Source of the DNA: REEB509 sp044370335
GTDB taxonomy: Bacteria; Pseudomonadota; Alphaproteobacteria; Caulobacterales; Aquidulcibacteraceae
Assembly: GCA_044370335.1 (NCBI GenBank)
Contig: JBILVS010000085.1
Coordinates: forward strand, 1 to 12,647
Length of the DNA stretch: 12,647 bases
Direction: 5' to 3'
Part shown: one piece after another, positions 5,418 to 12,173 of the stretch
How the letters are laid out: each line of letters begins with the position of its first letter
How positions within the stretch are numbered: the stretch's first letter is position 1
Notes under the pieces: model-generated
Databases searched by the model: none
Told to the model about the DNA's origin: nothing
The model's input: only the letters and a program-made list of their open reading frames with translations
Position numbers and translations under genes: made by a program

Positions 5418-7808
5418 TCAGAACGCGTAGCGCCCGATCAGTTGGAAAACCGGTCCCGCACTCTCAGTTTCGAGTTCGTACTCGTCATAAGAGCGGCCCC
5501 GCTGATCTGCGATGGTGGTGAATTTGTCGAAGACCTCATCTTTCGAGGCGTCGAGCAGGTTGGAGCCCACAAACCGCAGAACGAACCGCTCCCCGATCTG
5601 TTGTTCGGCGAAGATCTCGAGGTCCGCCCCATAGCTGGTGGCGATTTCTTCCCCGATCACCCGATCGAAAGCGTCGCCCTGGGCGCGATAGGTGGCGCCG
5701 AAGGCCGTGCCTGTGTTCGGAATGTCGTGGATGAAGCCGATATTGAACACGCTCTCAGCCTGGGAATTGAAGCGTCGGTCGCCGAATTCGTCCGTCACTT
5801 CGCTGTCGAGCCAGGAATAGTTCACAAACACCCCAGTGTTCTCAAGGCCCAGCGCAGTCAACGGCGTGGACAGATCGAATTCGATTCCCATCACCGTGCC
5901 GTCGCCGGTGTTGCGCGGCGTCAGCACGAAGGCGCCGGATCCCTCGCTGCCGACCACAGGAACGCCGCCGATGGTTTCCGTCGACAATTCGATCAGATCG
6001 GTGATGTCCCGATAGAAGACATTGACGCCGAACACGCCGGTGCGGCCGAGACGGCGCTCGTAACCGATGTCAAGACCCCAGGCCGTTTCCGGAGAAAGAC
6101 CAGGGTTGCCCACGAAATCGTTGTCGCCCAATTCCGCTTCAAGCAACGCCGGCGAGAGGAACGAAAAGCTCGGACGGCGCACCGTCCGCGCGACCGAGGC
6201 AAACACCCGGTCATCCGCGGTCAGGCTGTAGCGCAGGTGCAGCGACGGCAACAGAATTTCGTCGGACGCCGACCGCGCCGCACCGCCCACGGTCCGGTCT
6301 TGGATGTCCGTATCGGTGGTCTCGTAGCGCAGGCCGACTTCCCAGTTGAACGTGTCGTTTTCCCCCTCCAGCATCACCCACGGGTCGATCCGGGTGCGCT
6401 CGATGCGGGTGTCGCCGCCAGTGACGGCGACGAACGCCCGCGTTGGGATCGGCGTCGGCAGCCCGGCGCCGGTCGCGGTGGTCAAGGTCGTGCCCGCGGG
6501 GAGGGCCGCAACCCCGCTGGAGCCGGTGCGCCACCGGGCGGTTTCCGCAACGAGGCTTTCACGCTCTTTACTTTGGAAATCGACGCCGAACTCGAATTCG
6601 ACATCATCGCCGAGGTCGATTTCGTGATCGATCTTCACCGTCCACTCCGCGTCGTCCAACGACACACGCGTCCGATCGGCGGTGAAGCGATCAGCTTCCG
6701 GGAACGGCGCCGCGTCGCGCAAATAATCGATCTCGTTTTCGAACTCGTCTTCCTCGTTCGTGAAGGATGCATAGCCGACCCCGATCTCGGTTTCCCCGCC
6801 GCCCCACTCGAACGCGTAGCCGCCGTTCAGCGACCAGCTCTGTTGGTCGATGTCGACATTATTGTCGTTCAGCGTGATCTGCCGGGTTGGGATACGGATG
6901 GCTCCGGCCGTGGTCTGGGAGGCGGGCGCCGGGTTGCTGTATTCGATGGAGTCTTCGTTTTCATACCGCTCGGTTTTAACGAAGAACCCGCTCAGGCTGA
7001 ATTCGCCAGGACCGATAGCGGCGATGTAGGAGAAATTGCCTGAATAATCGGTCCCATCCCGAACATCGGTCTGGTCTTCGATATTGGCGAGCGCCCCGCC
7101 CGGCGCCGGGTAGCGCGCGGAGAACTTGTCCTTCGGGTTGTGCCGATCCTGCATGTTGAAGCCGGCCAGCACGCGACCGCCCAAGGCTTCCCCGCCCCAG
7201 ACGCCGCCAAAAACTTCGCCCCAGTTTTCGTCGTTCTGGAAGTATTGCACGCCCCCGCGCACGAACCCCCCGTCCAAGGAATAGCTGTCCCGCAAGACGA
7301 TATTGATGGCGCCCGCCACCGCATCGCCCGAGCGATTGGCCGAGGCCGACCGCACCACTTCCACGCGTTCAATCAGTTCCGCCGGGATCCGATCGACGAA
7401 GAAGGAGCCGTCAGCCCCGTTACCGAAAGAGCCCGAGCCAGACCCAGAGCCCGGCACTTGTTCGCCGTTGATCAAGATTTGCGTGTAGGCTGGGTCAAGG
7501 CCCCGCAGCCGCACGCCGTCGCTCTCAAGAACGTCCGACAGGAACGCCACGGACGGGACGCGCTTGAGGGCGTCGCCAGCGGTTAAGGGCTCAAACCGCT
7601 GAAAATACTCCAGGCCGTATTCCAGCGTCGGCGCGGTTTCTTCCGAGCGATCACGGTAACGAATCTCGCCGACCACAACGATGTCTTCCGCCGAGGTGAC
7701 CGCGTCATCGACCAGTGTGCCGGCCTGTTGCGCCTGAGCCGCCGTCGGCAGCGCCACCATTGCCAGCACCGCACTTGCAGCGCTCAGCCACCCCAGTTTC
7801 TTCGTCAT
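5418..7808 (-). CDS. TonB-dependent outer-membrane receptor
   Basis: A 796-residue outer-membrane active transporter for siderophores, vitamins, sugars or similar ligands, energised by TonB-ExbBD. Seen in order: a Sec signal peptide (residues 1-26, ending AAQA), a TonB-box-like segment EDIVVVGEI (~41-49), a plug domain with AGDALKRVPSV, GVRLRGLDPAYTQILINGEQV, DRIPAELIERVEVVRSASAN and GDAVAGAINIVLRD, then a long beta-barrel of alternating strands. It ends in an aromatic terminal strand (FQLIGRYAF) recognised by the BAM machinery. A Gly/Ser-rich insert (GSGSGSGSFGNGADG) sits in a plug loop. Start ATG 7808 has GAGGGG 7 bases upstream on the minus strand. It is monocistronic, bounded by the terminator at 5363-5394. 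The ligand is unknown. No siderophore-biosynthesis or regulator gene is adjacent; the neighbouring sugar dehydrogenase is convergent, so not co-transcribed. Confidence 0.95.
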   Translation of the reverse strand: MTKKLGWLSAASAVLAMVALPTAAQAQQAGTLVDDAVTSAEDIVVVGEIRYRDRSEETAPTLEYGLEYFQRFEPLTAGDALKRVPSVAFLSDVLESDGVRLRGLDPAYTQILINGEQVPGSGSGSGSFGNGADGSFFVDRIPAELIERVEVVRSASANRSGDAVAGAINIVLRDSYSLDGGFVRGGVQYFQNDENWGEVFGGVWGGEALGGRVLAGFNMQDRHNPKDKFSARYPAPGGALANIEDQTDVRDGTDYSGNFSYIAAIGPGEFSLSGFFVKTERYENEDSIEYSNPAPASQTTAGAIRIPTRQITLNDNNVDIDQQSWSLNGGYAFEWGGGETEIGVGYASFTNEEDEFENEIDYLRDAAPFPEADRFTADRTRVSLDDAEWTVKIDHEIDLGDDVEFEFGVDFQSKERESLVAETARWRTGSSGVAALPAGTTLTTATGAGLPTPIPTRAFVAVTGGDTRIERTRIDPWVMLEGENDTFNWEVGLRYETTDTDIQDRTVGGAARSASDEILLPSLHLRYSLTADDRVFASVARTVRRPSFSFLSPALLEAELGDNDFVGNPGLSPETAWGLDIGYERRLGRTGVFGVNVFYRDITDLIELSTETIGGVPVVGSEGSGAFVLTPRNTGDGTVMGIEFDLSTPLTALGLENTGVFVNYSWLDSEVTDEFGDRRFNSQAESVFNIGFIHDIPNTGTAFGATYRAQGDAFDRVIGEEIATSYGADLEIFAEQQIGERFVLRFVGSNLLDASKDEVFDKFTTIADQRGRSYDEYELETESAGPVFQLIGRYAF

Positions 7809-7955
7809 GGAAATCCCCTCGGTCGCCAGGTTGTCCCTTGAAACCCTGGCTGCGGCGGCTGGCTACCGATGCCCGATGACGCGGCCATGACGGCTGCTTG
7901 AAGCTTTCATGATCGGTTTGCGAAGGATTGGTTGCGACGCGACCGCACCGCAGTC

Positions 7956-8015
7956 ATGGCCGCAAGCCCCATGGCCGCAAGCCCCATGGCCGAAAGCCCC
8001 ATGACCGAAAGTCTT
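7956..8015 (+). repeat. 15-base tandem repeat, four copies
   Basis: Units at 7956-7970, 7971-7985, 7986-8000 and 8001-8015. The first two are identical (ATGGCCGCAAGCCCC), the third differs by one base (C to A at position 8), and the fourth is more diverged. Because the unit is a multiple of three, the repeat reads as a five-residue motif in any frame, but the surrounding frames do not look like a real protein. It lies just upstream of the putative 6S RNA promoter. Confidence 0.9.
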
Positions 8016-8042
8016 GTCTGCAAGGCCATGGCCCCTTACCTA
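8014..8042 (+). promoter_or_regulatory. Possible sigma70-like promoter for the 6S RNA candidate
   Basis: TTGTCT (8014-8019) and TACCTA (8037-8042) are separated by 17 bases, the ideal spacing for a housekeeping promoter. Initiation 6-8 bases past the -10 would fall at 8048-8050, which coincides with the 5' end of the closing stem predicted for the downstream RNA. The spacer contains a perfect 10-base palindrome GGCCATGGCC (8024-8033). The match to consensus is partial, so this is a prediction. Confidence 0.4.
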
Positions 8043-8046
8043 GACC

Positions 8047-8216
8047 GTGGGCGGTTCCTGCGGCGTGCGTCGGGCATATTCATCCCGGGGACCGTATCAT
8101 TTCTCTCGGGAGCTGGCTCTGTGCCGGGTCGTGGCCTGGCGCACCTGGCGCCCACCTACTCTGCTAGGGTCCGAGGGGGGTGAGCCGCTTCGACGGCGAC
8201 TGTGGTGCCGCCCAAC
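8047..8216 (+). ncRNA. ssrS: Candidate 6S RNA (ssrS-like) upstream of the 5-formyl-THF cyclo-ligase gene
   Basis: 6S RNA is a ~160-200 nt RNA that mimics an open promoter and binds sigma70 RNA polymerase; in many proteobacteria its gene directly precedes ygfA. Here the ~170 bases ahead of the ygfA homologue fold by eye into the expected shape. A closing stem pairs 8048-8058 with 8204-8214 (one mismatch, one G-U). A large internal bubble follows (8059-8096 and 8184-8203), with a small hairpin possible on its 3' side (GCCG...CGGC, 8184-8197). A 13-base-pair stem pairs 8097-8109 with 8171-8183 (four G-U), and an apical hairpin lies at 8131-8155. A well-spaced promoter lies just upstream. I did not match primary-sequence motifs to a family model; identity rests on location, length and fold. 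Exact ends are approximate. Confidence 0.5.
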
Positions 8217-8248
8217 CTGTGTTTTGGTTCAGCCGCGAGGGGATCGGC

Positions 8249-8821
8249 ATGGACGACCCCATTCTGCAGGCTGAAAAGGCTTTGATGCGGCGTGAGTTTC
8301 GGGGTCTTCGGGCCGAGCTTCAAGCCCAGAACCCGGACGCCGCCCTCCGTTTTGTCAAAACCTTCCCCCCGAAATTGGCGGGGCTTAGCCCCGTCGGCGG
8401 CTATTGGCCCGTTGGCTCCGAAGCAGATCCCCGCGTGCTCCTTGCGGCTTTGTCCAAAACGGGCGCCGCGATTGCTCTGCCGCGGATGATGACCCGCCAA
8501 GGACCGGCCCGCTACCTTCTCTGGCCCGCCGGTGGGACCCTGAGCCCGGACGCTTTCGGCGTTCCGAGCCCACCGGCGCCCTCGCCTGAGATTGCCCCCC
8601 GTCTGGTTTTGGTCCCGCTTTTGGCCTTTGACCGGCACGGTGGTCGCCTCGGGCAGGGGGGCGGGCACTACGACCGCATCCTGGGCGCCCTCAAACCCAT
8701 GGGCGTCCTCGCTGTGGGCCTCGCCTTCTCAGGCCAGGAGGTGGACGAAGTCCCCACGGGCCCCCTCGATCAGCGCCTTGACTGGATCGTCACCGAACAG
8801 GGCGCGGCGCCCTGCGCTTGA
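8249..8821 (+). CDS. ygfA: 5-formyltetrahydrofolate cyclo-ligase (MTHFS)
   Basis: A 190-residue cytoplasmic enzyme that converts 5-formyl-THF to 5,10-methenyl-THF with ATP, returning the stored folate to one-carbon metabolism. Seen: a basic N-terminal helix (KALMRREFRGLRAEL, residues 10-24), VGGYWPVGSEADPR (49-62) typical of the family's Y-x-P-x-x-x-E-x-D region, LVLVPLLAFDRHGGRLGQGGGHYDR (119-143) corresponding to the C-terminal nucleotide/folate-site signature, and a final VGLAFSGQEV. The usual GRLGYGGGYYDR signature reads GRLGQGGGHYDR here. ATG 8249 has GAGGGG (8237-8242) 6 bases upstream; the frame continues further upstream but would run into the RNA candidate. Length is normal for a bacterial homologue. 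The arrangement behind the 6S RNA candidate is the classic ssrS-ygfA order. Confidence 0.93.
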   Translation: MDDPILQAEKALMRREFRGLRAELQAQNPDAALRFVKTFPPKLAGLSPVGGYWPVGSEADPRVLLAALSKTGAAIALPRMMTRQGPARYLLWPAGGTLSPDAFGVPSPPAPSPEIAPRLVLVPLLAFDRHGGRLGQGGGHYDRILGALKPMGVLAVGLAFSGQEVDEVPTGPLDQRLDWIVTEQGAAPCA

Positions 8822-8861
8822 GCGTCCCGCCGCTTTTCGGCTATGCACCGCCCTTCTCTCA

Positions 8862-8874
8862 CGATCACTGATCG
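8862..8874. repeat. Small dyad CGATC-ACT-GATCG before yebC
   Basis: A perfect 5-base inverted repeat with a 3-base spacer in the 80-base gap between the cyclo-ligase gene and yebC, about 9 bases ahead of the yebC Shine-Dalgarno. Possibly an operator for yebC, possibly chance. No terminator is visible after the cyclo-ligase stop. Confidence 0.2.
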
Positions 8875-8901
8875 CCGCTTAGAAGGAAGGGGGACCGCGC
8901 G

Positions 8902-9645
8902 ATGGCCGGCCACTCCAAGTTCAAGAACATCATGCACCGCAAGGGCGCCGCCGATAAGAAAAAGGCCGCCCTCTTCACCAAACTCGCCCGCGAAATCCAA
9001 GTGGCGGCGAAAAACGGGGCTGATGCCGCCTCCAACGCCCGTTTGGCCCGCGCCATCGCCGCCGCCCGCGCCGAAAGCATGCCCAAAGACAACATCCAGC
9101 GGGCGATTGACAAGGCGAGCGGAGCCGGCTCCGATGACCTTGTTGAAATGCGTTATGAAGGCTTCGGCCCTGCCGGCGTTGGGGTCATTGTTGAAGCCGC
9201 CACTGACAACCGCAACCGCACGGCGTCCGAAGTCCGCGCCGCCTTTACCCGGTTTTCCGGCAATTTGGGGGAAACGGGCTCGGTCTCCTTCCTCTGGGAT
9301 CAGGTCGGCGAAATCCGCTATCCTATGGCTGCCGCCGCTGAAGACGCGATGCTGGAAGCCGCTATCGAGGCCGGCGCCGACGATTGCGTGACGGAAGAAG
9401 AAGAGCATGTCGTGCTCTGCGGCGTCCCGGCCCTGGCCGAGGTCCAAGCGGCCCTCGAGGCGCGCTTCAACGCCCCCGCGTCCGCCAAGATCGTCTGGCG
9501 CCCCCGCACAACGATCCCGATCGAAGGCGAACCGGCGACTGCCCTCATGAAGCTCTTGTCGGCCCTTGATGACCTCGACGACGTCCTGAATGTTTACGCC
9601 AATTTCGAGATGACCGAAGAGGCCCTGGCGAACCTGGACGCCTGA
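8902..9645 (+). CDS. yebC: YebC/PmpR family protein (TACO1-type)
   Basis: A 247-residue protein of the universally distributed YebC/TACO1 family. Members have been described as transcriptional regulators (PmpR) and, more recently, as translation factors that relieve ribosome stalling; the family's link to ruvC is long known from gene order. The N-terminus MAGHSKFKNIMHRKGA..DKKKA..FTKLAREI is diagnostic, followed by NARLARAIAAARAESMPKDNIQRAIDKASG and YEGFGPAGVGVIVEAATDNRNRTASEVR. The length is exactly typical. ATG 8902 has a strong purine-rich Shine-Dalgarno (AAGGAAGGGGG, 8883-8893). A run of three Glu (EEEEH region, residues ~171-175) is an ordinary acidic loop. It is followed 52 bases later by an O-antigen-ligase-family gene rather than directly by ruvC. 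Confidence 0.97.
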   Translation: MAGHSKFKNIMHRKGAADKKKAALFTKLAREIQVAAKNGADAASNARLARAIAAARAESMPKDNIQRAIDKASGAGSDDLVEMRYEGFGPAGVGVIVEAATDNRNRTASEVRAAFTRFSGNLGETGSVSFLWDQVGEIRYPMAAAAEDAMLEAAIEAGADDCVTEEEEHVVLCGVPALAEVQAALEARFNAPASAKIVWRPRTTIPIEGEPATALMKLLSALDDLDDVLNVYANFEMTEEALANLDA

Positions 9646-9672
9646 AACCCCGGCCCGTCTGTGAAATCTTAA

Positions 9673-9696
9673 GGCCGCAGGCTTAATCCTGCGGCT
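9673..9696 (+). promoter_or_regulatory. Hairpin immediately upstream of the O-antigen-ligase-family start
   Basis: GGCCGCAGG (9673-9681) can pair with CCTGCGGCT (9688-9696) around a 6-base loop CTTAAT: eight Watson-Crick pairs plus one G-U. It ends one base before the ATG at 9698 and has no T tract. It therefore looks less like a standard terminator and more like a structure in the translation-initiation region, or a stem that stabilises the yebC 3' end. Function is unknown. Confidence 0.5.
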
Positions 9697-9697
9697 C

Positions 9698-10984
9698 ATG
9701 ACGGCCGTTGATGCAGGCGCCTTTCGCGCAGACGCCGCCCCAATCCCGGCGGCGCGCCCGATCCCCGCCTGGGAGTGGGTGGCTTCGGGCCTGTGCCTCA
9801 TGCAGATGACCGAACCGCTCTTCGCAGCGATCTTCGTGAGCCAGGGCATTTTTGAGCCCCAGCCCATCGCCCGGGTCATGTGGCTGCCGGTTTACGCCTT
9901 CCTGCTGGTGGTGGTGCTCCGAGAGTGGCGCAGCCTGCTGGCCTTGGCGCCCCGAGTGGGGCTGCTCTGCGTTGTCGTCGCCCTTTGTTGGCTGTCGTTC
10001 CAGTGGTCGGTGGCGCCTGGCGACACGCTCCGCCGCGCCTTCGGCCTGACGATGGGCATGGCCTTCAGCGTCTACCTCGCCGCCCGCTACGACTGGCGCC
10101 AGCTCCTGAAGCTCCTCACCTGGGCCTGGATCGCCATGGTTATCGGCTGCTTCATCTTCGCCTTGTTCTTCTCCCCCTGGCACGTGATGCGGGATGAACA
10201 CCCCGGCGCCTGGTCAGGCCTGTGGACCCACAAAAACACGCTCGCCTCGATCATGTCGTTCGGTTGCGGAGTAATGCTGAGCGCCGCAGTTCTGGACCGC
10301 CGCCTTCGCCCTTGGGCCTTGGCCGGCTTCGCGGGCGCGGTCCTCCTCATTCTGTTCTCCACCGGCCGCACAGCGCTGCTGTCGCTCGCCGCCGGCACGG
10401 CCGCTTTGACCCTGTTCTGGATGATGCGCCGCGGCCCGGTGGCCATGGTGGTCTTGGGCGCCGGCGCGTTGTCCGTGGCTATTCTGATCGCGGGCCTGAT
10501 CTTCCTGGCGCCGCAAGTCCTCGTCGAGATCATCGGCCGCGATCTGACCCTCACCGGCCGCACGGACATCTGGGAAAGCCTCAACCGCGCCATCGATCAG
10601 CGCCCTTGGCTTGGCTATGGCTTTGGCGCCTTCTGGGTCGATGAACACGGCCCCCGCTTCTGGGTGCAGCGCGACGTCGCCTGGAATGTCATCGGCGCCC
10701 ACAATGGCTGGCTGGAGATCATGCTGGCCGTCGGCCGCTTGGGCCTGATCCTGGTGCTGATCCAACTGACCGTGATGATCGTCCGCGCCGCGCGCTTTGG
10801 CCTTGATCCCATCGCCGGCGTCTATCCGCCGGTCCTTCTCGCCATGACGCTCGTTTACAGTTTCAGCGAGAGCTACCTTCTGGCGCAAAACGTCTTTTGG
10901 CTGCTTTACGTCATCGTCGCCGCCAAGCTCGCCGTCGCGGCTCGCCCTGCGCCGGGTGTTCTGGCGCCGGCCAAGGCATTTTAA
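9698..10984 (+). CDS. O-antigen ligase/polymerase family membrane protein (Wzy_C-type)
   Basis: A 428-residue polytopic inner-membrane protein with about ten to eleven hydrophobic segments, of the superfamily containing WaaL O-antigen ligases, Wzy polymerases and ExoQ/holdfast-type polymerases. These join polyprenyl-linked glycans to each other or to lipid A core or proteins on the periplasmic side. Key features: GLWTHKNTLA between helices, FSTGRTALL with Arg224, then the large periplasmic loop with TLTGRTDIW (Arg288), RPWLGYGFGAFW, and AHNGWLEI with His335. That His is in the position of the catalytically implicated His of the family. Ligase versus polymerase cannot be decided from sequence. 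ATG 9698 has no Shine-Dalgarno and lies right behind a hairpin. The gene sits between yebC and ruvC, separated from the other glycan gene (641-1387) by 8 kb. It may be co-transcribed with ruvC, 35 bases downstream. Confidence 0.85.
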   Translation: MTAVDAGAFRADAAPIPAARPIPAWEWVASGLCLMQMTEPLFAAIFVSQGIFEPQPIARVMWLPVYAFLLVVVLREWRSLLALAPRVGLLCVVVALCWLSFQWSVAPGDTLRRAFGLTMGMAFSVYLAARYDWRQLLKLLTWAWIAMVIGCFIFALFFSPWHVMRDEHPGAWSGLWTHKNTLASIMSFGCGVMLSAAVLDRRLRPWALAGFAGAVLLILFSTGRTALLSLAAGTAALTLFWMMRRGPVAMVVLGAGALSVAILIAGLIFLAPQVLVEIIGRDLTLTGRTDIWESLNRAIDQRPWLGYGFGAFWVDEHGPRFWVQRDVAWNVIGAHNGWLEIMLAVGRLGLILVLIQLTVMIVRAARFGLDPIAGVYPPVLLAMTLVYSFSESYLLAQNVFWLLYVIVAAKLAVAARPAPGVLAPAKAF

Positions 10985-11019
10985 ACCTCCCTTAACGCAG
11001 CGCCCTTCAAGCGGGTTCA

Positions 11020-11520
11020 ATGCAAACAAGCCTGCGCATTTTGGGCGTCGACCCGGGCCTTAACCGCTGTGGCTGGGGCCTGATCGTCAGCGAAGGCTCC
11101 CGGCTGTCACATCTCGCCCACGGCGTCATAGCGCCCGACCCGAAAAAATCTCTCGCCGAACGCCTGGCCGCGATCTGCCTGGGCCTTGAAGAAGTCATCG
11201 CGGCCCACAAACCCGACGAAGCCGCGGTCGAAGAAACCTTCGTCAACGCCAATCCCCGCGCCGCCCTCGCTTTGGGTCAGGCCCGAGGCGCCGTCATGGT
11301 TGCCGTCGCCCGCTCCGGGCTTCTGGCCGGCGAATACCCACCGGCCACCATCAAGAAAGCCGTCGTCGGCACAGGCCAAGCCGACAAAGCCCAGATCGCC
11401 TTCATGGTCAGGCGCCTTTTACCCGCCTGTGGCGACGCCGGCGCCGACGCCGCCGATGCGCTTGCCGTGGCGATCTGCCATGCTGTCCATGGCGGCTTCA
11501 AAAAGCGCGCAGGAGGCTGA
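11020..11520 (+). CDS. ruvC: Crossover junction endodeoxyribonuclease RuvC
   Basis: A 166-residue dimeric nuclease that cuts Holliday junctions symmetrically in partnership with RuvAB. The four catalytic acidic residues are present: Asp11 in LGVDPGL, Glu71 in VEETFV, and Asp143 and Asp146 in GADAADALAVAICH, matching E. coli D7, E66, D138 and D141. Other family blocks are ALGQARGAVM and YPPATIKKAVVGTGQADKAQI. The length is typical. ATG 11020 has only a weak Shine-Dalgarno, suggesting translation linked to, or low relative to, the downstream gene. The stop at 11518-11520 is 4 bases before the ruvA start, and the ruvA ribosome-binding site lies inside the ruvC end, so the two are translationally coupled. 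Confidence 0.97.
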   Translation: MQTSLRILGVDPGLNRCGWGLIVSEGSRLSHLAHGVIAPDPKKSLAERLAAICLGLEEVIAAHKPDEAAVEETFVNANPRAALALGQARGAVMVAVARSGLLAGEYPPATIKKAVVGTGQADKAQIAFMVRRLLPACGDAGADAADALAVAICHAVHGGFKKRAGG

Positions 11521-11524
11521 ACTC

Positions 11525-12154
11525 GTGATCGGACTATTGCGCGGAACCGTAGCCGCCATTGGCGAGGAAGCGGCCCTCATCGACGTGAATGGGGTTGGCT
11601 ATGTGGCCTTCGCCGGCGCCCGGACCTTGGCGCGGCTTTCAATCGGCGAAGCGGCGGTCCTGCATATCGAAACCCAGGTTCGCGAAGACGCCATCCGGCT
11701 GTTCGGCTTTCTGAGCGAAGAAGAGCGCGGCTGGTTCGTTCAGCTCCAAACCGTCCAAAGCGTCGGCGCCAAAGTGGCGCTGGCGATCCTCGACGCCCTC
11801 GGCCCCGCCCAGATCGCCGACAGCATCGCCATCGCCGACAAAACCGCCTTCGCCCGCGCCAATGGGGTGGGGCCAAAGCTCGCCCAGCGCATCGTCACCG
11901 AGCTCGCCGGCAAGGCGCCGCCGCGGGGCTTCCTGGCGCATGCGACGCTGGCCGAAGCCATCGCCGCCCCTGCGCCGGCGCCCGCCTCCACAGGCGCCCG
12001 CGCCGAAGCGGTCTCAGCGCTCCTCAATTTGGGCCTCGACCGCGACACCGCCACCCGCGCCGTCGCCGGCGCCGCGAAGGCCCTAGGGCCTGACGCCGCG
12101 TCCACAGATTTGATCCGCGCCGCGCTGAAAGAGGTGAACGACACCCGCGCTTGA
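11525..12154 (+). CDS. ruvA: Holliday junction branch-migration protein RuvA
   Basis: A 209-residue protein whose tetramers bind the four-way junction and load the RuvB motor. I start it at GTG 11525 (VIGLLRGTVAAIGEEAALID), the family's usual M-I-G-x-L-x-G beginning. AGGAGG (11511-11516) sits 8 bases upstream inside the ruvC end; the same frame is open much further upstream but that part only shadows ruvC. Domain I (OB fold) covers ~1-63, with VNGVGY and VREDAIRLFGF. Domain II has the two helix-hairpin-helix motifs, SVGAKVALAIL and GVGPKLAQRIVTELAGK. An Ala/Pro-rich linker (~146-158) leads to domain III, EAVSALLNLGLD..TATRAV...A, which contacts RuvB. No oddities besides the GTG start. Confidence 0.97.
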   Translation: MIGLLRGTVAAIGEEAALIDVNGVGYVAFAGARTLARLSIGEAAVLHIETQVREDAIRLFGFLSEEERGWFVQLQTVQSVGAKVALAILDALGPAQIADSIAIADKTAFARANGVGPKLAQRIVTELAGKAPPRGFLAHATLAEAIAAPAPAPASTGARAEAVSALLNLGLDRDTATRAVAGAAKALGPDAASTDLIRAALKEVNDTRA

Positions 12155-12173
12155 GCCTGCTAGTCCTCACCCC

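Larger units (their letters stand above)
7809..8248. other. Long intergenic region (about 440 bases) between the TonB receptor and the cyclo-ligase gene
   Basis: The only gap over 300 bases. It holds, from left to right: the leader of the TonB receptor gene, with a hairpin-forming pair GCCAGG (7825-7830)/CCTGGC (7845-7850); a 15-base tandem repeat (7956-8015); a possible promoter (8014-8042); a structured RNA candidate (8047-8216); and the Shine-Dalgarno GAGGGG (8237-8242) of the cyclo-ligase gene. Short open frames of about 80 codons cross the region but show no family resemblance and overlap the RNA, so I do not call them genes. Confidence 0.7.

Noticed and set aside
5442..7043. 533-codon open frame on the plus strand opposite the TonB receptor gene
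   Set aside because: Antisense shadow in GC-rich DNA; the minus-strand frame has a signal peptide, plug and barrel motifs and a good ribosome-binding site, and the plus translation shows no family features.
7928..8183. Two overlapping ~80-codon plus-strand frames through the tandem repeat
   Set aside because: No family resemblance; the repeat inflates the frames, they overlap the structured RNA candidate, and neither has a convincing ribosome-binding site.
8097..8183. SRP (4.5S) RNA as the identity of the structured RNA
   Set aside because: The invariant SRP apical GGAAGCAGCC-type motif with its GNAR tetraloop is absent, and the location before ygfA fits 6S RNA better.
8770..9879. 369-codon minus-strand frame spanning the cyclo-ligase end, yebC and the start of the glycan gene
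   Set aside because: It lies opposite three supported genes and their intergenic gaps; low-complexity Gly/Ala/Asp-rich translation with no motif.
11186..11524. N-terminal extension of ruvA upstream of GTG 11525
   Set aside because: It only reads ruvC DNA in another frame; the RuvA family begins at the V/M-I-G-x-L-x-G segment and a perfect AGGAGG is placed for GTG 11525.
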